From contig NZ_JALJRA010000009.1 of the NCBI RefSeq assembly GCF_022968135.1, positions 1 to 64,000 of the forward strand: a DNA stretch of 64,000 nt, given 5' to 3'. Of the stretch, positions 41,731 to 51,662 are shown in pieces. Numbering within the stretch: the stretch's first letter is position 1; each line of letters begins with the position of its first letter. This stretch comes from Pseudorhizobium tarimense. GTDB lineage: Bacteria; Pseudomonadota; Alphaproteobacteria; Rhizobiales; Rhizobiaceae. The notes beneath the pieces were generated by a model. It ran no database searches. It was not told where the DNA came from and was given only the letters and a program-made list of their open reading frames with translations. The position numbers and the translations under genes were made by a program.

Positions 41731-43575
41731 CTATTCCTGCGGCGGGTGGTCCGGCGTCTTCTTCTTGACGGCCTTGCCCCGGTAGCGGCGCAGCTGATCG
41801 CGTACCCGGTGGGCAATCTCGCGCATGTTGATGAAGACCGGCAGGGTCGTTGCCGGCTCCACCGGTTCAAGCGAAACGCCGACGGCTGCGATCGCATCGT
41901 GTTCGTCGAGATCACGGACGATGAGGACGACAGAGCCGAAGCGCACGCGGTCGGCATATTCGGCGCGGCCCCCCAAACGGTGGGTCATCAGGTCGGCAAT
42001 GGTCATGTTCTGCTCGGTCGGCGAGAGCAGGCCGGGGCCATAGGCGGCGTCAAGTTCCCGGGCCGGACGCGAGGGCGAGACGGAGAAGGCGCCAAAGAAA
42101 TCCTCGTCATCGTCTTCAACTGGAACGCGGCTGGCGAACAGCCGGTCGAGCAGCCGGATATAGGTCGGCGTGACGAAGAGATAGACCTGATCGTTTTCCT
42201 GCAACCGGCCGGCGTATTGGTAGCGCATGCTGCGGCCGTCGCGGATGACGAGGGAGGGCATTGCCCAGCGCGGCACGCGTTCCCCGCGAAGGACCGGGCT
42301 GTCCTTCATGACGCGGTAGGACAGGAGCTCGTGCGTCGACTTGCCGGGCAGATCGAGCTCGATCTTGTCGATTTCTCCCAGCCTTGGCGGGATGATGAGG
42401 CCCAGCTTCTGCGCCATCGGCTTGATCGTCCAGCCCTGCAGCAACAGCGAGACGAGCACCACGATGAAGGCAGTGTTAAAGTAGAGGAGGCCGTTCTCCA
42501 GGCCGCCGATCATCGGCATGATCGCAAGCAGGATGGAGACTGCGCCGCGCAGGCCGACCCAGGCGACGAAGCCGGTTTCCTGCTGCGTCATCTGGAACGG
42601 CAGAAGACTGAGCCAGACGGCAAGCGGGCGGGCGACGAAGACGAGAAAGAGCGCCAGGCCGATCGCCGGCAGGATGATTGACGGAAACTGCGAGGGGGTA
42701 GCAAGCAGGCCGAGGACGATGAACATGATGATCTGCGCGAGCCATGTCATCCCGGCTTGGAAGCGGGCGATGGATTCGCGGGCGAACATCTTGCGGTTGC
42801 CGGAATAGATGCCGGCCACGTAGACGGCGAGGAAGCCGCTGCCGCCGATGGCGCCGGTGAAGGCGAAGACCAGCAAAGCAAGCGCCAGGACGAAGATTGG
42901 GGCAAGGCTCCGGTCCCTGGTGAAGCGGTTCAGCACCCAGACGATCATCATCCCGCCGAGCAGGCCGAAGACGACGCCGAGCGCCATCTGCTCGACGAAG
43001 AGCATGAGGAACTGGGCGTCCAATCCCTGAAAGCCTTCGCCGCTGGCGATCACCTCGACGAGCGCAATCGTCAGGAAGATCGCCATCGGATCGTTGGTCC
43101 CCGATTCCACCTCGAGCGTCGAACGGACCTGATCGCGGATGTTGATGCCGCCGATGCGCAACAGGAAGAACACGGCCGCGGCATCGGTCGAGCCAACGAT
43201 GGAACCGAGCAGCAGTCCTTCGAGCCACGAGAAGTCAAGGAGCAGCATGGCCGCGAAGGCGAAGATGGACGCTGTTACCAGCACACCGATCGAGGCGAGG
43301 GTGAGGGCAGGCCAGGCAGCCACCCGGAAGGAGTGGGTCGAGGTGCCGAAGCCCGAATCGAACAGGATGATCGCCAGCGCCAGCGAACCGACCATGTAGG
43401 CCAGCGGGAAATTCTCGAACGAGATGCCCAACCCGTCGACGCCAGCGATGAGGCCGATCGAAAGGAAAACGAGAAGCAAGGGCGCGCCGAAGCGGAAAGC
43501 GATGAGGCTGGAGAAGGCGGCTGCCAGCACGAGCACCGTGCCGACCAGCAAGAATATGTAAAACGCCTCCACCAT
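41731..43575 (-). CDS. Potassium/proton antiporter (CvrA/NhaP2-type CPA1)
   Basis: 614 residues. About twelve to thirteen helices in residues 1-390 form the Na+/H+ exchanger domain: IILFDSGFGTST, GSIVGSTDAAAVFFLL and EVESGTNDPMAIFLT contain the paired acidic residues of the exchanger. An RCK_C-like region (about 400-490) and a further C-terminal acidic/transporter-associated domain follow. It exchanges K+ or Na+ for H+ across the inner membrane. It stands between pgk and gap, with spacers of 93 and 233 bp, and is not obviously part of the glycolytic operon. Confidence 0.9.
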   Translation of the reverse strand: MVEAFYIFLLVGTVLVLAAAFSSLIAFRFGAPLLLVFLSIGLIAGVDGLGISFENFPLAYMVGSLALAIILFDSGFGTSTHSFRVAAWPALTLASIGVLVTASIFAFAAMLLLDFSWLEGLLLGSIVGSTDAAAVFFLLRIGGINIRDQVRSTLEVESGTNDPMAIFLTIALVEVIASGEGFQGLDAQFLMLFVEQMALGVVFGLLGGMMIVWVLNRFTRDRSLAPIFVLALALLVFAFTGAIGGSGFLAVYVAGIYSGNRKMFARESIARFQAGMTWLAQIIMFIVLGLLATPSQFPSIILPAIGLALFLVFVARPLAVWLSLLPFQMTQQETGFVAWVGLRGAVSILLAIMPMIGGLENGLLYFNTAFIVVLVSLLLQGWTIKPMAQKLGLIIPPRLGEIDKIELDLPGKSTHELLSYRVMKDSPVLRGERVPRWAMPSLVIRDGRSMRYQYAGRLQENDQVYLFVTPTYIRLLDRLFASRVPVEDDDEDFFGAFSVSPSRPARELDAAYGPGLLSPTEQNMTIADLMTHRLGGRAEYADRVRFGSVVLIVRDLDEHDAIAAVGVSLEPVEPATTLPVFINMREIAHRVRDQLRRYRGKAVKKKTPDHPPQE

Positions 43576-43744
43576 TGCGGTCTTACCCTACCTTTCCCCA
43601 GGGGACTGATCACATCATCCCCTTGCCAACGGCGATACGCCGCGGCCCGCTGGACCCGATCAATCCTGGAAGTCCGCACGACGGACGATTCGACACGAGG
43701 AATAGTAGAGGCGGGAACAAATCCGGCAACAGAAGGGCAGGTCA

Positions 43745-43785
43745 CAAAAAAGAATGGCGGGCCGAATTATTCGGCCCGCCATTCT
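43745..43785 (-). terminator. Strong rho-independent terminator of gap
   Basis: Sixteen-base perfect arms AGAATGGCGGGCCGAA (43751-43766) and TTCGGCCCGCCATTCT (43770-43785) around TTA, with an A-run at 43745-43750 giving a T-run on the minus strand. It lies 24 bases past the gap stop. Confidence 0.95.
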
Positions 43786-43808
43786 CATCAGCTCAAGGCT
43801 GCAATTCC

Positions 43809-44810
43809 TTAGATCAGCTTACCGAGGGCGACCGCGGTGTCGGCCATGCGATTGGAGAAGCCCCACTCGTTGTCGTACCAGGAAAGGATGCGCACGAGGT
43901 TGCCTTCCAGAACCTTCGTCTGGTCGCCGGAGAAGGTCGACGAATGGCTGTCGTGGTTGAAGTCGATCGAAACCAGCGGCTCTTCCGTGTAGCCGAGCAC
44001 GCCCTTCAGTTCGCCTTCAGCGGCTTCCTTCATGGCAGCGTTGATCTCGTCTTTGATCACGTCGCGGGAGGCCACGAACTTGAAGTCGACCACGGACACA
44101 TTCGGCGTCGGAACGCGGATCGAAGACCCGTCCAGCTTGCCCTTCAGTTCCGGCAGAACGAGCCCGACGGCCTTGGCCGCACCGGTCGAGGTCGGGATCA
44201 TCGACAGCGCTGCGGCGCGGGCGCGGTGCAGGTCCTTGTGCATCGTGTCCAGGGTCGGCTGGTCACCCGTGTAGGAGTGAATCGTCGTCATATAGCCCTT
44301 CTGGATGCCGAAGGTCCTGTGCAGGATGTAGGCAACCGGCGCCAGGCAGTTCGTGGTGCAGGAGGCGTTGGACACGACCAGATCGTCCTTCGTCAGGCTG
44401 GCGTGGTTGACGCCGTAGACGATCGTCTTGTCGGCGCCGTCCGACGGGGCCGAGACGAGAACGCGCTTGGAGCCGTTGGAAAGATGCGCCGAGGCCTTTT
44501 CCTTGGAGGTAAAGATGCCGGTGCATTCCAGTGCGATGTCGACGTCGCCCCAAGGCAGCTCCTTGGGATCCTTGACTGCCGTTACCTTGATCGGGCCGCG
44601 GCCGACATCGATCGTGTCGCCGGAGACGGTGACCGTGCCGGGGAATTTGCCGTGCACGGAATCGTATCGGATCAGGTGGGCGTTGGTCTCGACCGGGCCG
44701 AGATCGTTGATCGCAACGACCTCGATGTCGGTGCGCCCGGATTCCACGATCGCGCGCAGAACGTTACGTCCGATACGGCCGAAGCCGTTGATGCCCACTT
44801 TCACTGTCAT
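43809..44810 (-). CDS. gap: Glyceraldehyde-3-phosphate dehydrogenase, class I
   Basis: 333 residues. [17 protein letters not shown] at the N-terminus is the NAD site, the catalytic Cys lies in [15 protein letters not shown], the substrate His is in [10 protein letters not shown], and [12 protein letters not shown] ends the protein. It oxidises glyceraldehyde-3-phosphate. It is followed by a strong terminator at 43745-43785, so gap probably has its own 3' end. Confidence 0.97.
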   Translation of the reverse strand: MTVKVGINGFGRIGRNVLRAIVESGRTDIEVVAINDLGPVETNAHLIRYDSVHGKFPGTVTVSGDTIDVGRGPIKVTAVKDPKELPWGDVDIALECTGIFTSKEKASAHLSNGSKRVLVSAPSDGADKTIVYGVNHASLTKDDLVVSNASCTTNCLAPVAYILHRTFGIQKGYMTTIHSYTGDQPTLDTMHKDLHRARAAALSMIPTSTGAAKAVGLVLPELKGKLDGSSIRVPTPNVSVVDFKFVASRDVIKDEINAAMKEAAEGELKGVLGYTEEPLVSIDFNHDSHSSTFSGDQTKVLEGNLVRILSWYDNEWGFSNRMADTAVALGKLI

Positions 44811-44873
44811 ATCAAATACTCCCGCTAGTCTTTCGCAACGTACGATTCAAAGTGCTGAAGAGGGAGCGGCTTT

Positions 44874-46856
44874 TCAGGAAAGTCGCTTCTCTGCCGCTTC
44901 CACCACGGCTTCCGCCGTGATGCCGAAGTGCTTGTAGAGGTCCTTGGCCGGACCCGAGGCGCCGAAGGATTTCATCCCGACGAAGATGCCGTCGGAGCCG
45001 ATGATGGCATCCCAACCTTCGCGAACGGCTGCCTCGACGGCGACCTTGACGGGCGAGGTGCCGATGATTGCCTCGCGGTAATCCTCCGGCTGGTCCATGA
45101 AGAGCTCCACGCAGGGTACGGAGACGACACGGGCGGTGATGCCCTTCTGCTCCAGCATGCCGTGTGCCTTCAGGGCGACTTCGACTTCTGAGCCGGAGGC
45201 GAAGATCGTCACCTTGGCGTCGCTGGCGGAAACCAGGTCGTAGGCGCCATATGCGCAGAGGTTCTTCTCTTCGTATTCGGTGCGTGCGGGCGTCAGGTTC
45301 TGACGGGTCAGCGCGAGGCCCGAGGGACGATGCTTTTCCTTCAGAGCCAGCTGCCAGCATTCCGCCGTTTCGGTCTCGTCGGCCGGACGGAAGAGCAGGA
45401 GGTTCGGGATGGCGCGCAGGGCCGCGAGATGCTCAACCGGCTGGTGCGTCGGACCGTCTTCGCCAACGCCGATGGAATCATGCGTCCAGACATGGACGAC
45501 GCGGATGCCCATCAGTGCTGCAAGGCGGACGGACGGGCGGCAGTAATCGGAGAAGATCAGGAAGCCGCCCGAATAAGGGATGAGGCCGCCATGCAGCGCG
45601 ATGCCGTTCAAAGCTGCGGCCGTGGCATGTTCGCGAATGCCGTAATGGATATAGCGGCCGGAGAAGTCGGTCGGCGTGATCGACGTCATTTGGCTCGTTT
45701 TGGTATTGTTCGACGGCGTCAAGTCGGCGGAGCCGCCAATCATCTCCGGCAGCAGACCGTTGATGACTTCGAGCACATCCTCGGAGGCCTTGCGGGTGGC
45801 GACCGTCGGGTTGTTGGTGGCGACCTTCTTCTTGAAAGCGTCGATCGCGCTGTCGAAGCCGCCCGGCAATTCGCCGGCGAAGCGGCGCACGAATTCTGCG
45901 CGCTTCTCGTTCGGCGTTTCGGCCAGGCGATCTTCCCATTCCTTGCGGGCCTTGGCCGAACGGAGGCCGGCGAGGCGCCAGGCATCAAGAACATCAGCCG
46001 GAACACTGAAGGCTTCCGCATCCCATTCGAGCGACTTGCGGGCCGCGGCGATCTCTTCGGCACCCAGCGGGCTGCCATGCACCTTGTGGGTGCCCTGCTT
46101 GTTCGGAGCACCGAAGCCGATGACGGTCTTGCAGGCGATTAGCGTCGGCTTGTCGGAAACATGGGCCGCCTCGATGGCGGCGGCGATCGCATCCGGATCA
46201 TGGCCGTCGACCGAAATCGTGTTCCAGTTCACCGACTTGAAGCGGGCGATCTGGTCGGTGGAGTCCGATAGCGAGACGGCGCCATCGATGGTGATGGAAT
46301 TGTTGTCCCAGAAGACGATCAGCTTGTTGAGCTTCAGGTGGCCCGCAAGCGCTATTGCCTCCTGGCTGATGCCTTCCATCAGGCATCCGTCGCCGGCAAG
46401 GACGTAGGTGTGGTGGTTCTGCAGCTCACTGCCGAACTCCTCCGACAGCTTGCGCTCGGCGATCGCCATGCCGACGGCATTGGCAATACCCTGGCCCAGC
46501 GGGCCGGTAGTGGTCTCGATGCCGGAGATGTGTCCGTATTCCGGATGGCCGGCCGTCTTGGACCCGAGCTGGCGGAACTGCTTGATGTCGTCGATCGTGA
46601 TGTCGTCGTAGCCCGTTAGGAAGAGCAGCGAATAGAGCAGCATCGACCCATGGCCGGCCGACAGGACGAAGCGGTCGCGGTCGGGCCACAGCGGGTTCTT
46701 CGGGTCAAAGTTCATGAAGCGGGTAAAAAGAACCGTCGCGACGTCGGCCGCACCCATCGGAAGACCGGGGTGACCGGAATTGGCCTTCTCCACGGCATCC
46801 ATGGAGAGGAAGCGGATCGCATTGGCCATCCGGTTGTGTTTTTCGCGAGAGATCAT
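44874..46856 (-). CDS. tkt: Transketolase
   Basis: 660 residues from ATG 46856. The thiamine-diphosphate binding part has [24 protein letters not shown] and DNNSITIDG; the pyrimidine domain has [10 protein letters not shown]. It interconverts pentose, tetrose and triose phosphates in the non-oxidative pentose phosphate pathway. It lies 63 bp upstream of gap. The open frame to 46943 is not preferred, since the family begins at about [19 protein letters not shown]. Confidence 0.97.
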   Translation of the reverse strand: MISREKHNRMANAIRFLSMDAVEKANSGHPGLPMGAADVATVLFTRFMNFDPKNPLWPDRDRFVLSAGHGSMLLYSLLFLTGYDDITIDDIKQFRQLGSKTAGHPEYGHISGIETTTGPLGQGIANAVGMAIAERKLSEEFGSELQNHHTYVLAGDGCLMEGISQEAIALAGHLKLNKLIVFWDNNSITIDGAVSLSDSTDQIARFKSVNWNTISVDGHDPDAIAAAIEAAHVSDKPTLIACKTVIGFGAPNKQGTHKVHGSPLGAEEIAAARKSLEWDAEAFSVPADVLDAWRLAGLRSAKARKEWEDRLAETPNEKRAEFVRRFAGELPGGFDSAIDAFKKKVATNNPTVATRKASEDVLEVINGLLPEMIGGSADLTPSNNTKTSQMTSITPTDFSGRYIHYGIREHATAAALNGIALHGGLIPYSGGFLIFSDYCRPSVRLAALMGIRVVHVWTHDSIGVGEDGPTHQPVEHLAALRAIPNLLLFRPADETETAECWQLALKEKHRPSGLALTRQNLTPARTEYEEKNLCAYGAYDLVSASDAKVTIFASGSEVEVALKAHGMLEQKGITARVVSVPCVELFMDQPEDYREAIIGTSPVKVAVEAAVREGWDAIIGSDGIFVGMKSFGASGPAKDLYKHFGITAEAVVEAAEKRLS

Positions 46857-47160
46857 GACTGTTCCGCTGTTTTCCGGGTGTCGTTCACGGTCTTCGGACG
46901 GACCGCGTGAAAGCGGCTGATCCTTAGCAGGTGCAACGCGCAAGTCAACAAAAGTGCCCTGCGGACGGCGCGGCTTTAGGCACGGCTGTGAGCTTTGCCT
47001 CCTCCGAAGGCAGAGGTCACGGGCCCGCGATTTTGCTGATTCACAAGTTAGAACAAGTCGGCGGCGCGGTTTTGTTGACCCGACTCCGGTGCCGGAATAC
47101 TGTGTTGCTTCAGTCGCATCGGCGCGAAAGCCGATTCGCCACTTCAGACGGAAGACGTTA
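46857..47160. other. Divergent promoter region, tkt and DUF4164-zapA
   Basis: 304 bp without an accepted gene. Toward zapA there is a TTGACC (47075-47080) and TACTGT (47098-47103) with a 17-base spacer, a plausible sigma-70-type promoter ending 57 bases before the DUF4164 start. I found no palindrome or strong hairpin. Confidence 0.5.
47075..47103 (+). promoter_or_regulatory. Sigma-70-like promoter for DUF4164-zapA
   Basis: TTGACC, 17-base spacer, TACTGT. It precedes the DUF4164 ATG (47161) by 57 bases. Confidence 0.45.
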
Positions 47161-47433
47161 ATGCCGGCGGAAAAGTCGTTGGATCAGGCGCTTGCAGAAC
47201 TCAAGGCTGCCATCGGCGGCCTCGAGAATGCCGTCGACATGCGTCTCGAGCATCAGCGCCAGGCTGCCGATGCCGAGAGCGAAGTGCGCCGGGTGCACGA
47301 GGATCGGGCACGGTTGGCGCAAGAACTGGACCAGTCACAGTTTCGCGCCAATCGGCTGGAGGAAGTGAACCGCGAGGTCTCTCGCCGTCTCGTTACGGCA
47401 ATGGAGACGATCCGGGCGGTTCTCGACCGTTGA
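47161..47433 (+). CDS. DUF4164 coiled-coil protein
   Basis: 90 residues from ATG 47161. It is one continuous amphipathic helix ([20 protein letters not shown], then [20 protein letters not shown]). It is commonly found directly before zapA in rhizobia, hence probably linked with cell division, but its function is not known. The spacing to zapA is 18 bases. Confidence 0.83.
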   Translation: MPAEKSLDQALAELKAAIGGLENAVDMRLEHQRQAADAESEVRRVHEDRARLAQELDQSQFRANRLEEVNREVSRRLVTAMETIRAVLDR

Positions 47434-47451
47434 TCATTTGAAGGATACTCA

Positions 47452-47826
47452 ATGGCTCAGGTGACGGTCACAATCGACGGCAAGACCTACCGAATGGCCT
47501 GCGAGGAGGGGCAGGAAGGTCACTTGACCGATCTTGCATCACGCTTCGACCAGTATGTCGGTCACCTCAAGAGCCAGTTCGGTGAGATCGGCGATCTGCG
47601 GCTGACGGTGATGGCAGGCATCATGGTCATGGACGAGTTGTCGGAAGTGCAGCGCAAGCTCTCGGCACGGGAGGCGGAGATCGCTTCGCTGAAATCTGCT
47701 CTGGACGGCGAAACGGAGCACCAGCAGAGTAATGAGCAGATGATTGCCTCGAGCCTCAGCGAGATTGCAGGGCGCATCGAAGTGCTGACCGGAAAGCTGA
47801 CCGGGCGCGCAACGCCGGTCAATTGA
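47452..47826 (+). CDS. zapA: Cell division protein ZapA
   Basis: 124 residues. VTVTIDGKTYRMACEEGQE forms the globular N-terminal part, and the rest is a long coiled coil (GDLRLTVMAGIMVMDELSEV). ZapA binds FtsZ and promotes ring formation. The 6S RNA gene follows at 47881, the order conserved across many proteobacteria. Confidence 0.94.
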   Translation: MAQVTVTIDGKTYRMACEEGQEGHLTDLASRFDQYVGHLKSQFGEIGDLRLTVMAGIMVMDELSEVQRKLSAREAEIASLKSALDGETEHQQSNEQMIASSLSEIAGRIEVLTGKLTGRATPVN

Positions 47827-47868
47827 GCAAAAGCGAAGGCGACCTCTGGTTAAGGGCTGGATTCGGGA

Positions 47869-47874
47869 TTATAT
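47869..47874 (+). promoter_or_regulatory. Likely -10 element of the 6S RNA gene
   Basis: TTATAT seven bases upstream of the predicted 5' end of the 6S RNA at 47881. A convincing -35 is not visible. Confidence 0.4.
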
Positions 47875-47880
47875 CTTGGA

Positions 47881-48037
47881 TGCGGTCTGCGCCTCACGAC
47901 AGGAACCACAATCCCTGGGGCCATACTCGATCCAAAGGGAGCTGTCCCTGACCAGGCCCGTGGGCTTGGACATATGGCGCCCACCTACGTTTGTAGGCAC
48001 CCAGGATCGTAACTCTCCATCGGTTGCGTGGATCGCA
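47881..48037 (+). ncRNA. ssrS: 6S RNA
   Basis: Position is directly after zapA, the usual site. The ends pair: TGCGGTCTGCGC (47881-47892) with GCGTGGATCGCA (48026-48037), twelve base pairs including three G-U. Between these are the CCTCACGACAGG and GGGAGCTGTCCC stretches that I associate with alphaproteobacterial 6S RNA, and a length of about 157 is normal. 6S RNA mimics an open promoter and sequesters the housekeeping RNA polymerase. The exact ends are inferred from pairing, not mapped. Confidence 0.85.
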
Positions 48038-48086
48038 CTCTCGTAACCGTACGGCATTCAAAATCCGGGCTTGGTCGCAGTAAAAA

Positions 48087-48317
48087 TCAGACCGGCCTGG
48101 CGCGCACTCTTGTGTCAGAACAGGGAGTAGCGGCCCCTGCAGGGACTGTGGTTTCGCGCGCCACCGACACTCCCAGCCTTAGGCTCTGTCCTATAGCCCA
48201 TGACATAGCAAAGGCCTCTATCCTGAACTGGCGTTCGGTCAAAGTGCCGTTTTCGACGACGCTTACCTTAAAGCGTCCGCTATCCGTTTCGACGAAGACG
48301 ACACCGTCACTTTGCAT
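48087..48317 (-). CDS. Small hypothetical protein, uncertain
   Basis: 76 residues on the minus strand between the 6S RNA and the CHASE3 kinase. SDGVVFVETDSGRFKVSVVEN and RFKVSVVENGTLTERQFRIE look like a coherent beta-rich N-terminal half, but the C-terminal third is less convincing (Thr/Ala-rich then two Arg-Pro runs). The ribosome site is weak (GGGG about 9 bases upstream). It may be a real small gene or a chance frame. Confidence 0.4.
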   Translation of the reverse strand: MQSDGVVFVETDSGRFKVSVVENGTLTERQFRIEAFAMSWAIGQSLRLGVSVARETTVPAGAATPCSDTRVRARPV

Positions 48318-48478
48318 CGCAGTTGCCCCGTTCCAGACTGGGACGATAACGGGTTTTCAGGCGTGGGATAGTGCGAAAATTAGCATTGACTAAAGGATAC
48401 CTTATACGAAGGTCGTATTCTTGACTTTATCCCCTGGACGACCGAGTTTCCCCCGGCCTTTCAGCTTCCCGGGATCCC

Positions 48479-49978
48479 ATGCCGCTCACCACCAATACCT
48501 TCGCCCGTTCGTCGATCCTCATGCTTCTGGTCGGGGCCGCCATTCTTATCGGGATCGTGCTGTCGTCGCTATTTCAGGCGCGAATGACCCAGTCCTATTC
48601 GGACGAGGTGATCGAGCTCCGCAACGCACGCACGTCGGCGTCCAACCTGTTTGCTCTCGTGCAGGCTGCGGAGACCGGACAGCGCGGTTATCTTCTGACC
48701 CAGAACGACAACTTCCTCGATCCCTACGAACGCTCAATGGAGCAGGTGATTGAAAGCCTGGAGAGGCTGGACGGCGCTCTTCGCCAAGAGCAGACCTACT
48801 CTGAAACCATTCCGCGGATTCGCTTCCTCGTGGAGGAAAAGCTGACGGAACTGCGCGACACTGTCGCACTGGCGCAGGCGGGAGATAGCGCGCGGGCGAT
48901 CGAGATCGTCCGGAACGAGTATGGTCGAGAGGTGATGGAAGAACTGCGGGAGCTTCTGCTCAGCCTGATCCAGTCTCTCGATACCCGCTTGAACGAGGGG
49001 CTTGCCGAACTGACGGATGCCTCGAAGTCGATGCAGTGGTTCGCGATTGGCGGCGGCATCGTCATTATTGCCGTGGTGGGCGGTGCGATCATCATCGTAA
49101 GCCAGCATGTGCGCGAGCTTTCCCGGGCGCGCAGCGCCGTGGAGGAACTGAACGCAAGCCTTGAAGAGCGCGTCGAGGAGCGCACCGAAGACCTGATGCA
49201 GGCGAACCGCGAAATTCAGCGTTATGCCTACATCGTCTCGCATGATCTGCGCGCGCCGCTCGTCAACATCATGGGTTTCACCAGCGAGCTCGATGCCACC
49301 CTGGCCGCCGTGAAAAGCTATGTGCTGGCGGATGGAGGCACGCCGACGGAGGACCAGATCCGCGAGGCCCGCCTTGCGGTGGAGGAGGATCTGCCGGAGG
49401 CGATCGGCTTCATTCGGTCCTCGACCAAGAAGATGGACGGGCTGATTAATGCGATCCTGAAGATTTCGCGCGACGGCCGGCGGGAGCTGAAGCCCGAGCC
49501 GGTTGACCTGTCGCAACTTTTGGAGAACACCGCTGCCAGCATCTATCATCAGGTGGACGAGGCGGGCGGCGAGATCCGGATCGCTGTCGGCGGTGCCCGC
49601 GGGATGGTTTCGGACCGCTTTTCGCTGGAGCAGATCTTTGGCAACCTGTTCGACAACGCCGTGAAATACCGTCATCCTGACCGGCCTCTGCATCTGGCGG
49701 TGCGTGCCATGCCGGCACGTCGCAACTCTATCCGCATCGAGGTGGAAGACAACGGACGCGGCATTGCGCCGGAGGACCACGAGCGGGTTTTCGAGCTTTT
49801 CCGAAGATCAGGGGTGCAAGACAAGGCGGGAGAGGGTATAGGCCTTGCCCACGTCCGATCGTTAGTCAGAAATTTAGGTGGCGAGATTACCGTGACCTCA
49901 ACCTTGGGGGGCGGTTCCACCTTTATTATCCGCCTGCCTTCGGATCTGTCCCAGTTTGTCAGGAGTAGCGGGTCATGA
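48479..49978 (+). CDS. CHASE3-domain sensor histidine kinase
   Basis: 499 residues. A first helix (SILMLLVGAAILIGIVLSSLF, about 12-32), a CHASE3-type periplasmic or extracytosolic sensor (about 35-180, containing GQRGYLLTQNDNFLDPYERS), a second helix (WFAIGGGIVIIAVVGGAIII, about 184-203), a coiled-coil linker (about 215-245), HisKA with the phosphorylated His in YIVSHDLRAPL, and HATPase_c (FDNAVKYRHP, DNGRGI, GEGIGLAHV). It overlaps the next gene by 4 bases (ATGA). The cue is unknown; CHASE3 domains sense small molecules or membrane stress. Confidence 0.92.
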   Translation: MPLTTNTFARSSILMLLVGAAILIGIVLSSLFQARMTQSYSDEVIELRNARTSASNLFALVQAAETGQRGYLLTQNDNFLDPYERSMEQVIESLERLDGALRQEQTYSETIPRIRFLVEEKLTELRDTVALAQAGDSARAIEIVRNEYGREVMEELRELLLSLIQSLDTRLNEGLAELTDASKSMQWFAIGGGIVIIAVVGGAIIIVSQHVRELSRARSAVEELNASLEERVEERTEDLMQANREIQRYAYIVSHDLRAPLVNIMGFTSELDATLAAVKSYVLADGGTPTEDQIREARLAVEEDLPEAIGFIRSSTKKMDGLINAILKISRDGRRELKPEPVDLSQLLENTAASIYHQVDEAGGEIRIAVGGARGMVSDRFSLEQIFGNLFDNAVKYRHPDRPLHLAVRAMPARRNSIRIEVEDNGRGIAPEDHERVFELFRRSGVQDKAGEGIGLAHVRSLVRNLGGEITVTSTLGGGSTFIIRLPSDLSQFVRSSGS

Positions 49979-50418
49979 AAGCTGCAGCAAAAGAAGTCAC
50001 CATCGTCATGGTCGAAGACGATGAGGGACATGCGCGCCTCATCGAGAAGAACGTCCGGCGTGCCGGCGTCAACAACGAGATCGTGCCCTTTACCGACGGC
50101 AATTCGGCCCTCGACTTCATTCTCGGCAGCGACCGCACGGGCGCCAGCACCCAGGATCGCCATCTGTTGATCCTTCTCGATCTCAACCTGCCCGACATGT
50201 CAGGCATTGACATCCTCGAAAAGGTGAAGTCCAACCCACATGCGAAGCGCCTGCCGGTTGTCATCCTGACCACCACGGACGACGAGCGGGAAATTCAGCG
50301 TTGCTACGACCTTGGCGCAAACGTCTACATCACGAAGCCCGTCGACTATGACAGCTTCGCCAACGCCATCCGTCAGCTCGGCCTGTTTTTCTCTGTGATG
50401 CAAGTGCCGGGGCAATAA
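49975..50418 (+). CDS. Single-domain response regulator (CheY/Rcp1-like)
   Basis: 147 residues, a receiver only. Acidic pair in MVEDDEGH, phosphoacceptor Asp in LLILLDLNLPD, Thr in VVILTTTDD, Lys in VYITKPVD, so it is a complete receiver. It is longer than CheY by a short insertion and resembles Rcp1-type regulators of phytochrome kinases. It overlaps the kinase by 4 bases, and the receiver-kinase gene starts 9 bases after its stop. Confidence 0.92.
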   Translation: MKAAAKEVTIVMVEDDEGHARLIEKNVRRAGVNNEIVPFTDGNSALDFILGSDRTGASTQDRHLLILLDLNLPDMSGIDILEKVKSNPHAKRLPVVILTTTDDEREIQRCYDLGANVYITKPVDYDSFANAIRQLGLFFSVMQVPGQ

Positions 50419-50427
50419 CGGAAGCAG

Positions 50428-51462
50428 ATGCCGCAAACCGTTCTTTATGTTGATGACGATCTCGCGCTGGCACGCCTGGCGCAGAGGCATCTAGGTCGTG
50501 CCGGCTATGAGGTCGTGCACGCGGCGGATTCCGGGTCGGCTCTCGCGGCGCTGGACGGTGGTACATTCGGGGCGATCGTCCTCGACCATTACCTGCGGGC
50601 GGAGACGGGTCTGCAGATCCTCTCCATGCTCAAGGAGCGGCAGATCGTCCTGCCGGTGATCTATGTCACCGGCTCAAGCGAAGCGACGATTGCGATCGAG
50701 GCACTGAAGAGCGGCGCTTCCGACTACGTGATCAAGACTGTCGGCGAGGAATTCTGGCCGCTGATGGAGAGCGCGCTGCGCCAGGCCATGGCAAATGCCG
50801 AGCTGCGCAAGGCCAAGGAAAAGGCAGAGCAGGAAATCCGCATCGGCAAAGAACGTGCGGAGGTCCTGCTTGCCGAAGTAAATCACCGCGTCGCCAACAG
50901 TCTCGCCCTCGTCGCAGCCCTCATTCGCCTGCAGGTCTCCAACAGCAAGAGCGACGAGGTGAAGGAGGCGCTGGCGGAAACGCAGGCCCGCATCACCGCC
51001 ATCGCCGGCATGCACCGCAGCCTCTACACCTCCGATGACGTCCGGCACGTGGAGATGGACAAGTACCTCGGCACGCTGGTCAAGGAAGTTCAGAACTCCG
51101 TCAACATGGACCAGCAGGGGCCGATCATCCAGCTCAAGGCGGATCCGGTCTCGCTCACCTCCGACCGCGCCGTCTCCGTCGGCATGATCGTCACCGAGCT
51201 TCTGACGAACGCCATCAAGTATGCCTATCCTGAGGGTGGGGAAGGCGAAGTCCGCGTTGCGTTTACGGCGCGATCGCCGGAGCAGGCGCTGCTCGTCGTT
51301 GAGGACGACGGCATCGGCTGGAGCGAAGGGGATACGCCCAAGGGTACGGGCCTGGGCAGCCGGATCGTCAAGTCGATGGCCGCCACCCTCGGATCGGCTG
51401 TCGAATACACGTCGAAGAAAAATGGCACACGGGCCGAGCTTCTCCTGATGCTGCAATCGTAG
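50428..51462 (+). CDS. Receiver-HisKA_2 hybrid histidine kinase
   Basis: 344 residues. The N-terminal receiver (about 1-120) has LYVDDDLA, phosphoacceptor in IVLDHYLRAE and Lys in YVIKTVG. A coiled coil leads to the dimerisation/phosphotransfer segment LLAEVNHRVANSLALVAALIRLQ, typical of HisKA_2 kinases, and an HWE/HATPase-like ATP domain (TELLTNAIKYAYP, DDGIGW, GTGLGSRIV). No output domain is present. A short hairpin lies after the gene (51521-51537). Confidence 0.9.
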   Translation: MPQTVLYVDDDLALARLAQRHLGRAGYEVVHAADSGSALAALDGGTFGAIVLDHYLRAETGLQILSMLKERQIVLPVIYVTGSSEATIAIEALKSGASDYVIKTVGEEFWPLMESALRQAMANAELRKAKEKAEQEIRIGKERAEVLLAEVNHRVANSLALVAALIRLQVSNSKSDEVKEALAETQARITAIAGMHRSLYTSDDVRHVEMDKYLGTLVKEVQNSVNMDQQGPIIQLKADPVSLTSDRAVSVGMIVTELLTNAIKYAYPEGGEGEVRVAFTARSPEQALLVVEDDGIGWSEGDTPKGTGLGSRIVKSMAATLGSAVEYTSKKNGTRAELLLMLQS

Positions 51463-51520
51463 CCGGCAAGGCCAGCGCAGCAGCCATTGCCTAGCGGGCA
51501 GAGGAGCCCTATCATTCCTC

Positions 51521-51537
51521 CCGCCTGGAACAGGCGG
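51521..51537 (+). terminator. Possible hairpin after the phosphorelay operon
   Basis: CCGCCTG (51521-51527), GAA, CAGGCGG (51531-51537), a perfect seven-base stem without a U-run. It may stabilise the 3' end; a terminator is unproven. Confidence 0.35.
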
Positions 51538-51662
51538 CTTCCGAAGCACAGAGGTGCAACGGTGGCATCAAACCTCAGGACGGTTATAAAGCCGGGTTCG
51601 TAGGGAATGCAGGCTCGACGCACAATAATGCCGGTCGTTTCCGTCCCAACTGAGAGCTCCTC

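Noticed and set aside
42757..43812. Plus-strand frame of 351 codons
   Set aside because: Antisense to the antiporter; extreme Glu/Gln/Asp/Arg composition typical of a shadow of membrane codons.
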